64,000 nucleotides of DNA from CAWGET01 sp963821715 (GTDB lineage: Bacteria > Bacteroidota > Ignavibacteria > Ignavibacteriales > Melioribacteraceae): NCBI GenBank assembly GCA_963821715.1, contig CAWGET010000001.1, forward strand, positions 62,001 through 126,000, given 5' to 3'. The notes beneath the pieces were generated by a model that had not been told where the DNA came from, made no database searches, and saw nothing but the letters and a program-made list of their open reading frames with translations. Below, piece by piece: positions 18,318-27,680 of the stretch (position 1 is its first letter; every line of letters starts with the position of its first letter). The position numbers were made by a program, and so were the translations under genes.

Positions 18318-19212
18318 AAGTACTGAGATTAAAGTTGGCGTTACCGTAATAGTAGGACTACTGGTCTTAGTATTTGTCTTTGCGTGGGCAAAAAATTTTG
18401 ATCCGACTTCCGATAGAAAAGTTTTATATATCCGTTTCGATTCGGTTGCCGGATTATCCGAAGGGGATAATGTAACCGTAAACGGCGTGAAGAAAGGCTC
18501 CGTAGAAGAGATTAAGGTGGACGGAAATTATGTTCTGGTAAAAACTTCGCTTGATAGTGATGTAGAATTAAACGCGGACGCATCATTCGCCGTTATGATG
18601 CTCGACTTAATGGGCGGGAAAAAGATTGAAGTTTCGCCCGGCAGCGCCGATGAATCGCTTAATCTAAATGAAATAGCGAACGGAAATTTTGCCGGAGATA
18701 TCTCAACAGCGATGGCTGTTTTAAGCAGCGTAGATAAAGATCTGGTTCAAGTAATACGCGAAGTGAAGGTGACCCTAACAAGTATGAACGAGATTTTGTC
18801 CGATGAAGAATTCAGCGGCGACGTAAAAAACTCAGTCCGCAATCTTTCCGAAGTTTCGGATAATCTGAATAGAATTATAAATACGAATGAACAAGGTTTG
18901 AACGAACTTATAAATTCCGGTAGTAAATTCGCTGCGCTTTCTGCTGAATTTATGGAAGAGAATAAAGAAAGTCTATCATCAACCGTAACAGAGCTGCAAA
19001 AAACCGTAGCTAATGCAAACGAGCTGATAGGAAAGTTAAATTCGTTTTCCGATGAAATTAAGCAGGGTGAAAATAACATAGGCAAATTAGTTTACGATGA
19101 AAAAATTGCCGAAGATCTGAAAATTTTATCCGAAAGAATATTTAAATTGACCGAAACAATTCAGGATCAATTAAACGGTAAGGGATTAAAAACCGATGTT
19201 AACCTTTTTTAG
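18304..19212 (+). CDS. MlaD/MCE-domain lipid-transport protein
   Basis: 302 residues: a single N-terminal helix (about 10-30), an MCE domain (about 38-115, with IRFDSVAGLSEGDNVTVNGV), then a long helical tail (about 140-295) rich in Leu/Asn/Glu. This is the standard build of the substrate-binding subunit of Mla-type ABC systems that move phospholipids or sterols across the envelope. The matching permease (MlaE) and ATPase (MlaF) genes are not nearby. The ggt start overlaps its last 17 bp. Confidence 0.88.
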   Translation: MKENKSTEIKVGVTVIVGLLVLVFVFAWAKNFDPTSDRKVLYIRFDSVAGLSEGDNVTVNGVKKGSVEEIKVDGNYVLVKTSLDSDVELNADASFAVMMLDLMGGKKIEVSPGSADESLNLNEIANGNFAGDISTAMAVLSSVDKDLVQVIREVKVTLTSMNEILSDEEFSGDVKNSVRNLSEVSDNLNRIINTNEQGLNELINSGSKFAALSAEFMEENKESLSSTVTELQKTVANANELIGKLNSFSDEIKQGENNIGKLVYDEKIAEDLKILSERIFKLTETIQDQLNGKGLKTDVNLF

Positions 19213-20884
19213 ATTTTCAATTACACTCCTTTTCATATTCCAATCCATAATATTTTCGGCGGCGGATAAGCCGGTTCGCGCGGAAAACGGAATGGTTGTG
19301 TCCGCGGATTCCATCGCTTCAAAAATTGGGCTGCAAATTCTAAAAGAAGGCGGAAATGCGATAGACGCCGCGGTTGCGACAGGATTTGCGCTCGCCGTCA
19401 CTTTTCCGTATGCGGGAAACATTGGCGGCGGCGGATTTATGATAATTCATCTTGAAGATGGAAAAAATCTAACTATAGATTTCCGCGAAAAAGCGCCTTC
19501 GTCCGCGTACAAAGATATGTATCTGGATGAAACGGGAAAAGTGAAGCCGGAAATGAGTTTGGAAGGATGGAGTTCTTCGGGAGTTCCGGGAAGCGTTGCC
19601 GGTTTGATTTATGCCCTAGATAATTACGGCACTATGCCTCTGGGAAAAGTTATTCGACCGGCGATTAATCTTGCCGAAAATGGTTTTCGGGTTAACCGTT
19701 CCTTCGCCGCTTCATTAAATTCATATAAAAATGAATTCCAAAATTTTGAATCAACAGAAAAAATATTTGTAAAGAAAGACGGATCTAAATTTGAAGCCGG
19801 AGATAATTTCATCCAAACAGATCTTGCGGAAACTTTAAAGCGCATTAAGGAAGAAGGAAGAACCGGTTTTTACGAAGGCGAAACCGCGCGTTTAATCGCG
19901 GATCAATCGGAAAAAATGGGCGGATTTATTTCGCTCGATGATTTGAAGAATTACAACCCGGTTGAAAGAAAACCTGTTGAAGGTAATTATAAGGGATTCG
20001 AAATAATATCCATGCCTCCTCCTTCATCCGGTGGAATAGCATTAATTGAAGCTCTTAATGTTTTCGAGAATTTTGATTTTTCGGAAGATGAATGGAACAG
20101 CGGAAATTATGTGCATACAATGACCGAAATTTTACGCCGCGTTTATGCCGATCGATCGGAATATCTCGGCGATTCCGATTTTTATCCGGTTCCTGTTGAA
20201 GAATTGATTTCCAAAGATTACGCAGAAGAACTTGCACGGGAAATTTCTTCCGATTCGGCTTTAAGTTCGTCATCAATAAAGCCCGGCTTAAATAATTTAA
20301 TGGAGAGCACCGAAACAACACACTATTCAGTCATCGATAAAAATAAAAATGCCGTAAGCGTTACAACCACAATCAATTCCGGTTACGGAAGCAAAGTTGT
20401 TGTGGACGGAGCGGGATTTTTGATGAACAATGAAATGGATGATTTCAGCGCTAAACCGGGAGTTCCTAATCAATTTGGATTGGTCGGAGCGGAAGCAAAT
20501 TCTATTCAGCCTGGCAAAAGAATGCTCAGCTCGATGACGCCGACAATCGTTTTGAAGAATGAAGAACCGTATTTAATCCTCGGATCGCCCGGCGGCTCCA
20601 CAATAATTACGTCCGTGTTGCAGGTATTTCTCAATGTCGCCGAATTCGGAATGGATGTAAGCGAAGCCGTTAACGCACCCAGGTTTCATCATCAATGGCT
20701 GCCTGATCAGATCGATTTTGAAAAGTTTGCGTTGGTTAAAGATGTGAAAAATAATCTTAGGCAAATGGGACATAATCTGGGCGATGAAAGAACTTTGGGC
20801 AGAGTTCAGGCAATTCTTATTGACAGCGAAATTTACTTCGGCGCTTCGGACCCGAGAGGCGATGGAATGGCGGCGGGTTATTAA
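19196..20884 (+). CDS. ggt: Gamma-glutamyltransferase (precursor)
   Basis: 562 residues with a signal peptide (about 1-21). The proenzyme cleaves itself before the catalytic Thr in TTHYSVIDK; residues DGAGFLMNNEMDDFS, GKRMLSSMTPT and GSPGGSTIITSV form the active site. All are intact, and the length is normal. It acts in the periplasm on glutathione and other gamma-glutamyl compounds, releasing or transferring glutamate. Glutathione may be scarce in such bacteria, so other gamma-glutamyl peptides may be the substrate. It overlaps the MlaD gene by 17 bp and stands 2 bp before acpS. Confidence 0.95.
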   Translation: MLTFFRFSITLLFIFQSIIFSAADKPVRAENGMVVSADSIASKIGLQILKEGGNAIDAAVATGFALAVTFPYAGNIGGGGFMIIHLEDGKNLTIDFREKAPSSAYKDMYLDETGKVKPEMSLEGWSSSGVPGSVAGLIYALDNYGTMPLGKVIRPAINLAENGFRVNRSFAASLNSYKNEFQNFESTEKIFVKKDGSKFEAGDNFIQTDLAETLKRIKEEGRTGFYEGETARLIADQSEKMGGFISLDDLKNYNPVERKPVEGNYKGFEIISMPPPSSGGIALIEALNVFENFDFSEDEWNSGNYVHTMTEILRRVYADRSEYLGDSDFYPVPVEELISKDYAEELAREISSDSALSSSSIKPGLNNLMESTETTHYSVIDKNKNAVSVTTTINSGYGSKVVVDGAGFLMNNEMDDFSAKPGVPNQFGLVGAEANSIQPGKRMLSSMTPTIVLKNEEPYLILGSPGGSTIITSVLQVFLNVAEFGMDVSEAVNAPRFHHQWLPDQIDFEKFALVKDVKNNLRQMGHNLGDERTLGRVQAILIDSEIYFGASDPRGDGMAAGY

Positions 20885-20886
20885 TT

Positions 20887-21267
20887 ATGGTAGTGGGAAT
20901 AGGAATTGACATAATTGAAATCGAAAGAATTAAAAACAGTGTAGAAAAATTCGGCGACCATTTTTTAAATAAAATATTTACAAAGAATGAGCTTGAATAC
21001 TGCCTGACTAAATCGAATAAACATCAGCATTTAGCCGCACGCTTTGCCGCAAAGGAAGCCGTCGCGAAAGCGCTTTCCACAGGCTGGAATAAAGAATTCC
21101 GGTTCAAGGATATTGAAATTAAAAATCTTTCGAACGGAATGCCCGTCGTTGAATTGTTCGGTCAACTCAAAAAATTCCTCTCCGAAGATAAGGAACTTAA
21201 GATTACAATGAGCCATTCCGATCACTACGTCACCTGCTTTGCTATTCTGTATTCCAAAAAAGCATAA
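20887..21267 (+). CDS. acpS: Holo-[acyl-carrier-protein] synthase
   Basis: 126 residues with the AcpS signatures GIGIDIIEIERIKN (metal-binding Asp) and LAARFAAKEAVAKAL (Glu/Lys). It transfers 4'-phosphopantetheine from CoA to apo-ACP, activating fatty-acid synthesis. It ends the run that begins at 16669. Confidence 0.95.
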   Translation: MVVGIGIDIIEIERIKNSVEKFGDHFLNKIFTKNELEYCLTKSNKHQHLAARFAAKEAVAKALSTGWNKEFRFKDIEIKNLSNGMPVVELFGQLKKFLSEDKELKITMSHSDHYVTCFAILYSKKA

Positions 21268-21454
21268 ATACTTGAAACGGTAGAATACTGAAAAATGTGT
21301 AACGCAGATTTCCATTCTCCTTCTACTTTTTCTTACGTATTATCTCAATTTTGAAACCAATTCGCTTTTCCGCAATCTAATTCAAATGAAAAAAAATAAA
21401 TAATTACCTATATTTAAAGTTTATATTAGAATAAAATGATACACGGAGGATTTT

Positions 21455-23368
21455 ATGGCAGATAAAACTGTTCAGACGGATCAGTTTGAATTTAAGGCTG
21501 AAGTAAAGCAACTATTGAACATTCTTGTTCATTCGCTTTATACGCACAAAGAAATATTTGTAAGGGAATTGATCTCTAACGCTTCGGATGCGCTCGATAA
21601 AATTAGATTCAAATCGATAAAGGGAACCGATGTTGAGGATAGCGATCTTCCTTTGGAAATAAGAATTGAGCCGGATGAAAAGAAAAATATACTCACTATT
21701 TCCGATACCGGAATCGGGATGACGAAAGAGGAATTGATCAATAATGTAGGCACAATCGCAAAATCAGGTACAGCCGATTTCATCAAACAAATTACAGAAA
21801 CCAAACAAGACGCCGGAAATTTGATCGGGAAATTCGGAGTCGGATTCTATTCCGTTTTTATGGCGGCTAAAGAAGTTGTTATAACTACAAAATCTTTTAA
21901 GGAAGATGAACCCGCAGTTAGATGGAAATCGGACGGACTTGGAACTTACGAAATTCAAACTTTGGAAAATGAAAAAGTTAAACGCGGAACTTCGGTTGAA
22001 ATACATCTGAAGGATGAAGAGAAAGAATTTACGGATAAGAATAGACTAGAAGGAATAATACAAAAGCATAGCAATTTTATTACTTTCCCTATCTTTTTGG
22101 AAAAGGAAAGAGTAAATACAATAACCGCAATTTGGCGCGAACCAAAATCATCCATAAAAAAAGAGCAGTACGATGAATTTTATAAATTCCTTACTTACGA
22201 CAGCGAAGCGCCGTTAGAAACAATACACACTTCCATTGACGCTCCAATACAATTTAACGCGCTCCTTTTCATTCCGCCTAAAAGCAACGAACAATTTATG
22301 TTCGACAGGGAAAACTATGGATTGGACCTTTATGTACGAAGAGTTTTAATTCAGCATCAGAATAAAGATCTTCTTCCCGAATATTTAAGTTTTGTGCGCG
22401 GAGTTGTGGATTCGGAAGATCTGCCGCTGAATATTTCGAGAGAAACGCTTCAAGAAAATATTATTTTCACGAAAATCTCAAACAGCGTTACGACTCAGGT
22501 TCTAAATCATCTTCAAAAAATGGCGGATAACGATAAGGAGAAATACCAAAAATTCTGGAAAGAACACGGACGTATTTTCAAACTTGGTTACACCGATTTT
22601 CAGAATCAGGAGAAATTTACTAATCTGCTCCGCTTCAATTCTTCCGAGTTAAAAGAAGAAAATGAATTAACTTCGTTAAATGATTATGTGGAAAGACTGA
22701 AGAAGGATCAGAAGGAGATTTATTACATTACGGGAAATAACCGCGCGGCGATAGAACTAGATCCGCATTTAGAAATTTTCCGAGCTAAAGGATTGGAAGT
22801 TTTATATTTATTCGATCCGGTTGATGAATTTGTAATCAGCTCGCTTAATAAATTCAAGGATTACGAATTGAAATCAGTTGATCAAGCTGATCTTTCCAAA
22901 ATAGAAAATTATGAAAATGTTGAGGAGAAGAAGGAAGTTGAAGAATTATCGAAGGAAGATAATCTTCATTTAAGCAGTCTTCTAACTAAAATAAAAGAAA
23001 TTTTGGGAGATAAGATAACAGAAGTAAAAGAATCGAAGAGATTGAAAGACAGTCCGGCATGTTTGGTGAATCCGGATAATACAATGTCGGCATCGATGCA
23101 GAAAGTAATGCAGATGATGAACAAAGATCAATCGATTCCGCAAAAAATAATGGAAATAAATAAAGAACATAAGCTGATAAGGAATCTCCTGAAAGTATTT
23201 AAAAATGATCCGAACGATGAATACATAAAAAACGTTGTCGTTCAGCTGTATGAATCATCATTGCTTCAGGAAGGATATTTAACTGATCCGCACACACTTG
23301 TAAATCATATCAATTCGATGCTGGAAAAATCGAGCGATTGGTATACAACAGCAAAGAACATAAAATAA
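21455..23368 (+). CDS. htpG: Molecular chaperone HtpG (Hsp90)
   Basis: 637 residues, full length. The N-terminal GHKL ATPase (about 1-220) has ELISNASDALDKIRF, DTGIGMTKEEL and GKFGVGFYSVFMAA. The middle domain follows (about 230-500; GVVDSEDLPLNISRETLQ) and a C-terminal dimerisation domain. It is a cytosolic stress chaperone. CGGAGG precedes the ATG. It stands as a single gene with a terminator downstream. No heat-shock operator (such as CIRCE) was seen upstream. Confidence 0.97.
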   Translation: MADKTVQTDQFEFKAEVKQLLNILVHSLYTHKEIFVRELISNASDALDKIRFKSIKGTDVEDSDLPLEIRIEPDEKKNILTISDTGIGMTKEELINNVGTIAKSGTADFIKQITETKQDAGNLIGKFGVGFYSVFMAAKEVVITTKSFKEDEPAVRWKSDGLGTYEIQTLENEKVKRGTSVEIHLKDEEKEFTDKNRLEGIIQKHSNFITFPIFLEKERVNTITAIWREPKSSIKKEQYDEFYKFLTYDSEAPLETIHTSIDAPIQFNALLFIPPKSNEQFMFDRENYGLDLYVRRVLIQHQNKDLLPEYLSFVRGVVDSEDLPLNISRETLQENIIFTKISNSVTTQVLNHLQKMADNDKEKYQKFWKEHGRIFKLGYTDFQNQEKFTNLLRFNSSELKEENELTSLNDYVERLKKDQKEIYYITGNNRAAIELDPHLEIFRAKGLEVLYLFDPVDEFVISSLNKFKDYELKSVDQADLSKIENYENVEEKKEVEELSKEDNLHLSSLLTKIKEILGDKITEVKESKRLKDSPACLVNPDNTMSASMQKVMQMMNKDQSIPQKIMEINKEHKLIRNLLKVFKNDPNDEYIKNVVVQLYESSLLQEGYLTDPHTLVNHINSMLEKSSDWYTTAKNIK

Positions 23369-23381
23369 AATAAATTAAAAG

Positions 23382-23420
23382 CGGCTGTTTTGATGCAAGA
23401 GTAGAAGCAGCCGTTTTTTT
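23382..23420. terminator. Terminator between htpG and the convergent nuclease gene
   Basis: CGGCTG (23382-23387) pairs with CAGCCG (23408-23413) and is followed by seven T on the plus strand. The minus strand is T-rich after the other arm, so it may serve both genes. Confidence 0.75.
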
Positions 23421-23472
23421 AATGACTTTAATCATTGTAATTATTTTTTAAGATTAAAAACTTTTGATAATC

Positions 23473-25155
23473 TTAATCTTCAACCGGAACAGCAGCTCTA
23501 ACTTTAGAATTTACCGCGACAAATAATTCCGATTTAGATGTGTAATCTTTCAGGTAAAATAATTCCGTTTTGTATCTGTTCTTTACAAGCCAATTAACCG
23601 TAATTTTAATTTTCTCCAAATCTTTATCGTACAATCCCGAAAATAAATTTATCGTATCACCATAATAATCTTCAATAGCGGCGTCAAAACTTCCTTTTTC
23701 GTCCAACCAGAAATTTTTAATAAAAACTCTTCCCTTCGTTAGAACAATAAAATCACTCTTGTCGGAATCTTTAACGACAAAAAGAATATTCGCTTCGTTT
23801 ATTTTCTCGGCAATGATTGACGATTTATCTAGCTGGTTAAGTAAAATTTGCAGTGTGTCTCTAATTTGTGCCGCTTCCTCGTACTTTTGTCTTTCGGAAA
23901 AATCCTTCATTTTTTTCAGCAGCCTGTTAACAGCATCTTGATTAAAACCGCACAAAAATTCCTGCACCCGTTCAATTTCGTTTAAATATTCCTTCGCATC
24001 TTCGGTATTAACGCAAGGCGCTATGCATCTTTTGATATCGGCTAAATAACAGATTCTCTTTTTGCCAAAATCTTTTTCCGTGCATTCGCGCAGCATATAG
24101 GTTTTATCGATAATCTCCCTTAAAAGATTGACTGTATCACGACTTGCATACGGCCCAAAATAATCGTTTCCGTCGAAGTCAAAAATTTGCGTTACTTCTA
24201 TTTTTGGAAATGAAGTTTCTTTCTTTATTCTGATAAAATAGCTTTGACTGTATTTTTTCAGAAGTGTGTTTAATTGCGGTTTGTGCTGTTTAATAAGTTG
24301 AGCTTCCGCAAGGAGAGCTGTTAATTCTGAGTTCGTCCGCTCAAAAGATAAACGAGATGCTTTGCGCGAGATTTTTTTCTCTTTTCTGTTTGCCGTATTG
24401 GAAAAATAATTTCTAACACGCGTATTAAGCGACTTTGCTTTCCCAATATAAATGATTTTATCTTTCGCATCCTTAAAAAAATATACGCCCGGAGTTGAAG
24501 GAAGCCGGGAAAAATCGTCCGCCAATTTCTTTTTAATAATCCGAAAATTACCTTTGCCGCTTGGCAGATTTTGAAAATTGATGAGCTCGTTTACTAACGA
24601 AACACCGTGACTAACTTTTAATTCATTCATCATTTTTAGCAGGACTTTGGCAGTAACGGTCGCGTCGCCCAATGCTCTGTGTACATTTTTATGCCGGACC
24701 TGCAAATGTTTCGTTATTGAGGCTAAGGATTTGCTTGGAAGCTCTGGGAAAATTCTTCGCGCTATTTTCAGTGTGCAGATTGACGAGTTTGGAGGAAGCT
24801 CTCTTGAGCACCTTGTAAATTCGCCCTTTAAAAAAGAATAATCAAATTTTAGGTTATGTGCGGTTATTATTCCGTCGCCTATAAATTCAGTCATCTCGTC
24901 TATTATATCTTCGAAAAACGGAGCGGAGCGAACTTCCGAATCGGAGATGCCGGTTAAAACTGTGATGTATGGAGGAATTTGCGCGCCCGGATTTATGAAC
25001 CGCTGAAAAGTATCGACTATTTTGTTGTTTTTTACTTTAACAATACCAACTTCAATAACCCGGCAGTTCCTCGGCGAAGTTCCAGTGGTTTCAAAATCGA
25101 GAACCGCAAACTCGGCTTCATCAATCGATATTTCCTTTAGTTTTATTTCCGCCAT
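23473..25155 (-). CDS. DnaQ-type exonuclease fused to a UvrC-like GIY-YIG nuclease
   Basis: 560 residues in three parts. Residues about 15-185 form a DEDDh 3'-5' exonuclease like DNA polymerase III epsilon (FAVLDFETTG, HNLKFDYSFLK, HRALGDATVTA). Residues about 215-300 form a GIY-YIG domain (STPGVYFFKDAKDKIIYIGK). Next comes a Cys set spaced C-x10-C-x7-C-x3-C (ECTE...RIC...KRC.APC), like the Fe-S ligands of UvrC, and a UVR-like helix pair (KYEEAAQIRDTLQ). The UvrC C-terminal RNase H nuclease and HhH domains are absent. Such fusions occur in scattered bacteria and probably act in excision repair beside true UvrC, as E. coli Cho does. True UvrC is encoded at 29542-31380. Confidence 0.88.
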   Translation of the reverse strand: MAEIKLKEISIDEAEFAVLDFETTGTSPRNCRVIEVGIVKVKNNKIVDTFQRFINPGAQIPPYITVLTGISDSEVRSAPFFEDIIDEMTEFIGDGIITAHNLKFDYSFLKGEFTRCSRELPPNSSICTLKIARRIFPELPSKSLASITKHLQVRHKNVHRALGDATVTAKVLLKMMNELKVSHGVSLVNELINFQNLPSGKGNFRIIKKKLADDFSRLPSTPGVYFFKDAKDKIIYIGKAKSLNTRVRNYFSNTANRKEKKISRKASRLSFERTNSELTALLAEAQLIKQHKPQLNTLLKKYSQSYFIRIKKETSFPKIEVTQIFDFDGNDYFGPYASRDTVNLLREIIDKTYMLRECTEKDFGKKRICYLADIKRCIAPCVNTEDAKEYLNEIERVQEFLCGFNQDAVNRLLKKMKDFSERQKYEEAAQIRDTLQILLNQLDKSSIIAEKINEANILFVVKDSDKSDFIVLTKGRVFIKNFWLDEKGSFDAAIEDYYGDTINLFSGLYDKDLEKIKITVNWLVKNRYKTELFYLKDYTSKSELFVAVNSKVRAAVPVED

Positions 25156-25343
25156 TTAATTGTTTTATCTTCCAAAATCGTTACCGAAATTTAATTATTT
25201 ATTATATGGATTGAAAAGATTATTGGTTAGAAAAATTAATAAAACAATTCTCTGCTGCGAATAAATGTCAATTCTATTTAATAGAACATAATTAGTTTGA
25301 AAAAATTTAATATTTAGGTGAGAATATTTTTCATCAAAAAAAA

Positions 25344-25369
25344 AGCCGGCAATAAAGCCGGCTTTTAAA
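25344..25369. terminator. Bidirectional intrinsic terminator
   Basis: AGCCGGC (25344-25350), loop of six, GCCGGCT (25357-25363), flanked by A-run on the left and T-run on the right. It lies just past the stop of the minus-strand LamG gene. Confidence 0.85.
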
Positions 25370-25390
25370 TGAATTAAACCTGCATTTTGA

Positions 25391-27229
25391 TTATTTGAGA
25401 AGCTGCATTTTTTTTGCCGCCGTAAAACTTCCGGCTTCAATCCGGTAGATATAAATACCGCTTGCCAAGTTAGCTGCGTTAAAATTAACTTCGTGATAAC
25501 CTTCGTCTTCAAAAGAATCCACGAGGTCGGACACTTTTTCGCCCATCACATTATAAACAGATATTTTTACGGTCGACGCTTCGGGAAGTGCGTAGCGGAT
25601 TGTTGTAGAAGGATTGAAAGGGTTAGGATAATTCTGTTCCAACTCAAATTTATTAATAACAGCTAAAATTTCTTCGTCATTTTCGAGGTCCATATAATCG
25701 GCTTCGTTAAATTCTTCTTCGCCTTCAGCTTTTCTTAAATTCAATTCTGATGAATGAGAAACGAACTGAGCCCAGGGGTAGACGGTTATTTTTCTGGCTT
25801 CCAAACTACCTTTAAATTTTGCAGAAGTTCCGAGAACTACGTGAGCATTTGGAGCATAAAGGCTCCCATAAAATTTGGCGAAGTGATTTACGCGGACAAC
25901 TCCTTTATGCAGAGTATAAAAATTTACCATTTTACTATTGTCGGTTCCGTCACCGGAAATTTCTACATCGACATTGTAAGAAATATCTAGTTTTCTGACT
26001 ACATAAATATTTACCGGTCCGCTTGAAACATCTATTTTTATTTTACTGCTAAGATCGGTATCAAAACTATTGAAATAGTAATCGCCGGAAACTAAGTTTA
26101 GCGTTGCGCGGTATTTTAATCTTAGTTTATTGTATGAACCAGGTTTCAGACTTTCTTCGCGGAAATAGTTTATATTAACATTATGTCCACCGGCATTAAA
26201 TTCAAATTCTTTTAATTTAATATTATCCACATTGGATTTTTCAGTAATAGTTCCGGTTACCTTCGCATGTGAAGAAACGCCCACTTTTTTTGCGGTTAAA
26301 TCACCGTAGATTTTATTGCCGGAGTAAACTCTTATATTTTTAATCGCAGAAAAATTTCCTTTATGGTATCCCACATTCCTTGAACTAGTTCTGCCGAGCA
26401 TTAAATTTCCGTTGGAATGAATATTCCCTTCGCCGTATCTGTGGCTGTAAATATTTAGATTTTGATCCGCGATCAGAACAAAGTCTTTATCTCCGGACGG
26501 AAATTCGTCGCAATAGCCTAATCCTGCTAATCCTTTTCTATAATGAGCTTTAACTTCTTCGACAGGAACTATTTTGTTGTAAAGAGCCGCTTCATCCATA
26601 TAACCGGTGTAGAAATAATTTTCGCCGGCATAAAATCCCATGGTTATCGGGCTGCCGCTTATCATTTCACCGATACTTAATTCATATTTTAATTCTTCAA
26701 CTTTACCATCGACATAAAGAAGAAGATAATTTGTAGCCGGATCGTGAACACCTACCAAATGGTGCCATTGATTATCATTTATCATTTTTTCGGCGGTAAT
26801 CATTTTGGAATCGCTGTCGTTATCTCTAACCGAAAACTGCGGTTTCCCTCCAGTAAAACCGATCCACCAGGAAGTTTGTTTACTTGCCGTATGTCTACCG
26901 AAGAATACTTGTGTCGGCGCATTTTCCAATGTTTTTACCCAGACTTCCACAGAAAAGGCGTTATAAATATCGAAACTTTCATCGGAAGGAAAAGTAACTC
27001 CGTCATCTCCGTCAAAATACAAAGCGCCATTTACAATTCCTTCCTTCGATGATGGAATCTTGCTGCCCGAACTGAATCCGTCGTTATTACCGAAATAATC
27101 TTCTACAGATGCGCCGGATTCGTCGTCCATTTTCCAATAGCTTACCATTCCATCCGGACAATAATTTTGTGCAAAAGACATTCCAGCCAATAAAAATAAG
27201 ATAAAAAAGAGTTGAGTAAGTTTATGCAT
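25391..27229 (-). CDS. Secreted LamG-domain protein with type IX secretion sorting domain
   Basis: 612 residues. A signal peptide (about 1-20, cleaved near SFAQ) precedes a LamG/concanavalin-like domain (about 25-235; SYWKMDDESGASVEDY, ALYFDGDDGV, FSVEVWVKT, DNQWHHLVGVHDP). A long beta-rich middle (about 250-495) has no recognised motif and may form a beta-helix. The last 80 residues are a type A T9SS sorting domain: ELEQNYPNPFNPSTTIRY through SGIYIYRIEAGSFTAAKKM. It should be exported by the Sec system, moved across the outer membrane by T9SS and attached to the surface or released. LamG domains bind sugars or proteins. AAAGGAG precedes the ATG. Confidence 0.88.
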   Translation of the reverse strand: MHKLTQLFFILFLLAGMSFAQNYCPDGMVSYWKMDDESGASVEDYFGNNDGFSSGSKIPSSKEGIVNGALYFDGDDGVTFPSDESFDIYNAFSVEVWVKTLENAPTQVFFGRHTASKQTSWWIGFTGGKPQFSVRDNDSDSKMITAEKMINDNQWHHLVGVHDPATNYLLLYVDGKVEELKYELSIGEMISGSPITMGFYAGENYFYTGYMDEAALYNKIVPVEEVKAHYRKGLAGLGYCDEFPSGDKDFVLIADQNLNIYSHRYGEGNIHSNGNLMLGRTSSRNVGYHKGNFSAIKNIRVYSGNKIYGDLTAKKVGVSSHAKVTGTITEKSNVDNIKLKEFEFNAGGHNVNINYFREESLKPGSYNKLRLKYRATLNLVSGDYYFNSFDTDLSSKIKIDVSSGPVNIYVVRKLDISYNVDVEISGDGTDNSKMVNFYTLHKGVVRVNHFAKFYGSLYAPNAHVVLGTSAKFKGSLEARKITVYPWAQFVSHSSELNLRKAEGEEEFNEADYMDLENDEEILAVINKFELEQNYPNPFNPSTTIRYALPEASTVKISVYNVMGEKVSDLVDSFEDEGYHEVNFNAANLASGIYIYRIEAGSFTAAKKMQLLK

Positions 27230-27487
27230 TTTTCTCCTTTGAAGGTTGTTTTAAGAATTTTAGTCATTATTCCAATTTTAGTGCCATTGGAAAAGTGCCG
27301 TTTTGGAGTGAAACGGAAGGATTTATTTGTTGATAAAGAAACTATCTTAACGAAGAGTTAAAAAACTTTACTAGGCAAAGTATTAAATTTTGTAAATAAC
27401 TAAATGTAAAACTATGTATTTTGCCACTTTCCTTCTATATGCAAAAATTTTGGTAATCTTGAAATTCGTGTAATTCCAGGGCGGTTC
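27230..27487. other. Intergenic region between the LamG gene and the SRP RNA promoter
   Basis: This AT-rich stretch should hold the promoter of the minus-strand LamG gene, but I see no clear TAnnTTTG box, no ORF with a ribosome-binding site and no strong hairpin. Confidence 0.4.
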
Positions 27488-27518
27488 TTGGGGAATCAAA
27501 AAAAAATACTTATATTTG
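27488..27518 (+). promoter_or_regulatory. Bacteroidota-type sigma-A promoter of the SRP RNA
   Basis: TTG (27488-27490), 20 nt, then TATATTTG (27511-27518) fits the TTTG/TAnnTTTG pattern of Bacteroidota housekeeping promoters. The RNA's first paired base lies about 12 nt downstream, a fitting distance for transcription start. Confidence 0.7.
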
Positions 27519-27529
27519 TGGCTGAATTT

Positions 27530-27628
27530 GCCGGGCGCCTGCTAACAATATGACGCCCAACTCCGTCAGATCCGGAAGGAAGCAGCGGCAAGCGATTATG
27601 TTGTGTAGAGGGTTAGCCCGGCTTTTTT
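27530..27628 (+). ncRNA. ffs: Signal recognition particle RNA, small bacterial type (4.5S)
   Basis: The conserved SRP apical loop is present: GTCAGATCCGGAAGGAAGCA at 27565-27584. The ends GCCGGG (27530-27535) and CCCGGC (27617-27622) close a long hairpin of about 93 nt, and six T follow, so the outer stem doubles as terminator. The RNA binds Ffh and guides nascent membrane proteins to FtsY. It lacks the Alu domain of the long form. The exact 5' end may be a few bases upstream. Confidence 0.93.
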
Positions 27629-27680
27629 GTTTCTACTTTCCTAAAATATTCGTATTCTTAATGAAAAAGATTCGGGCAAA

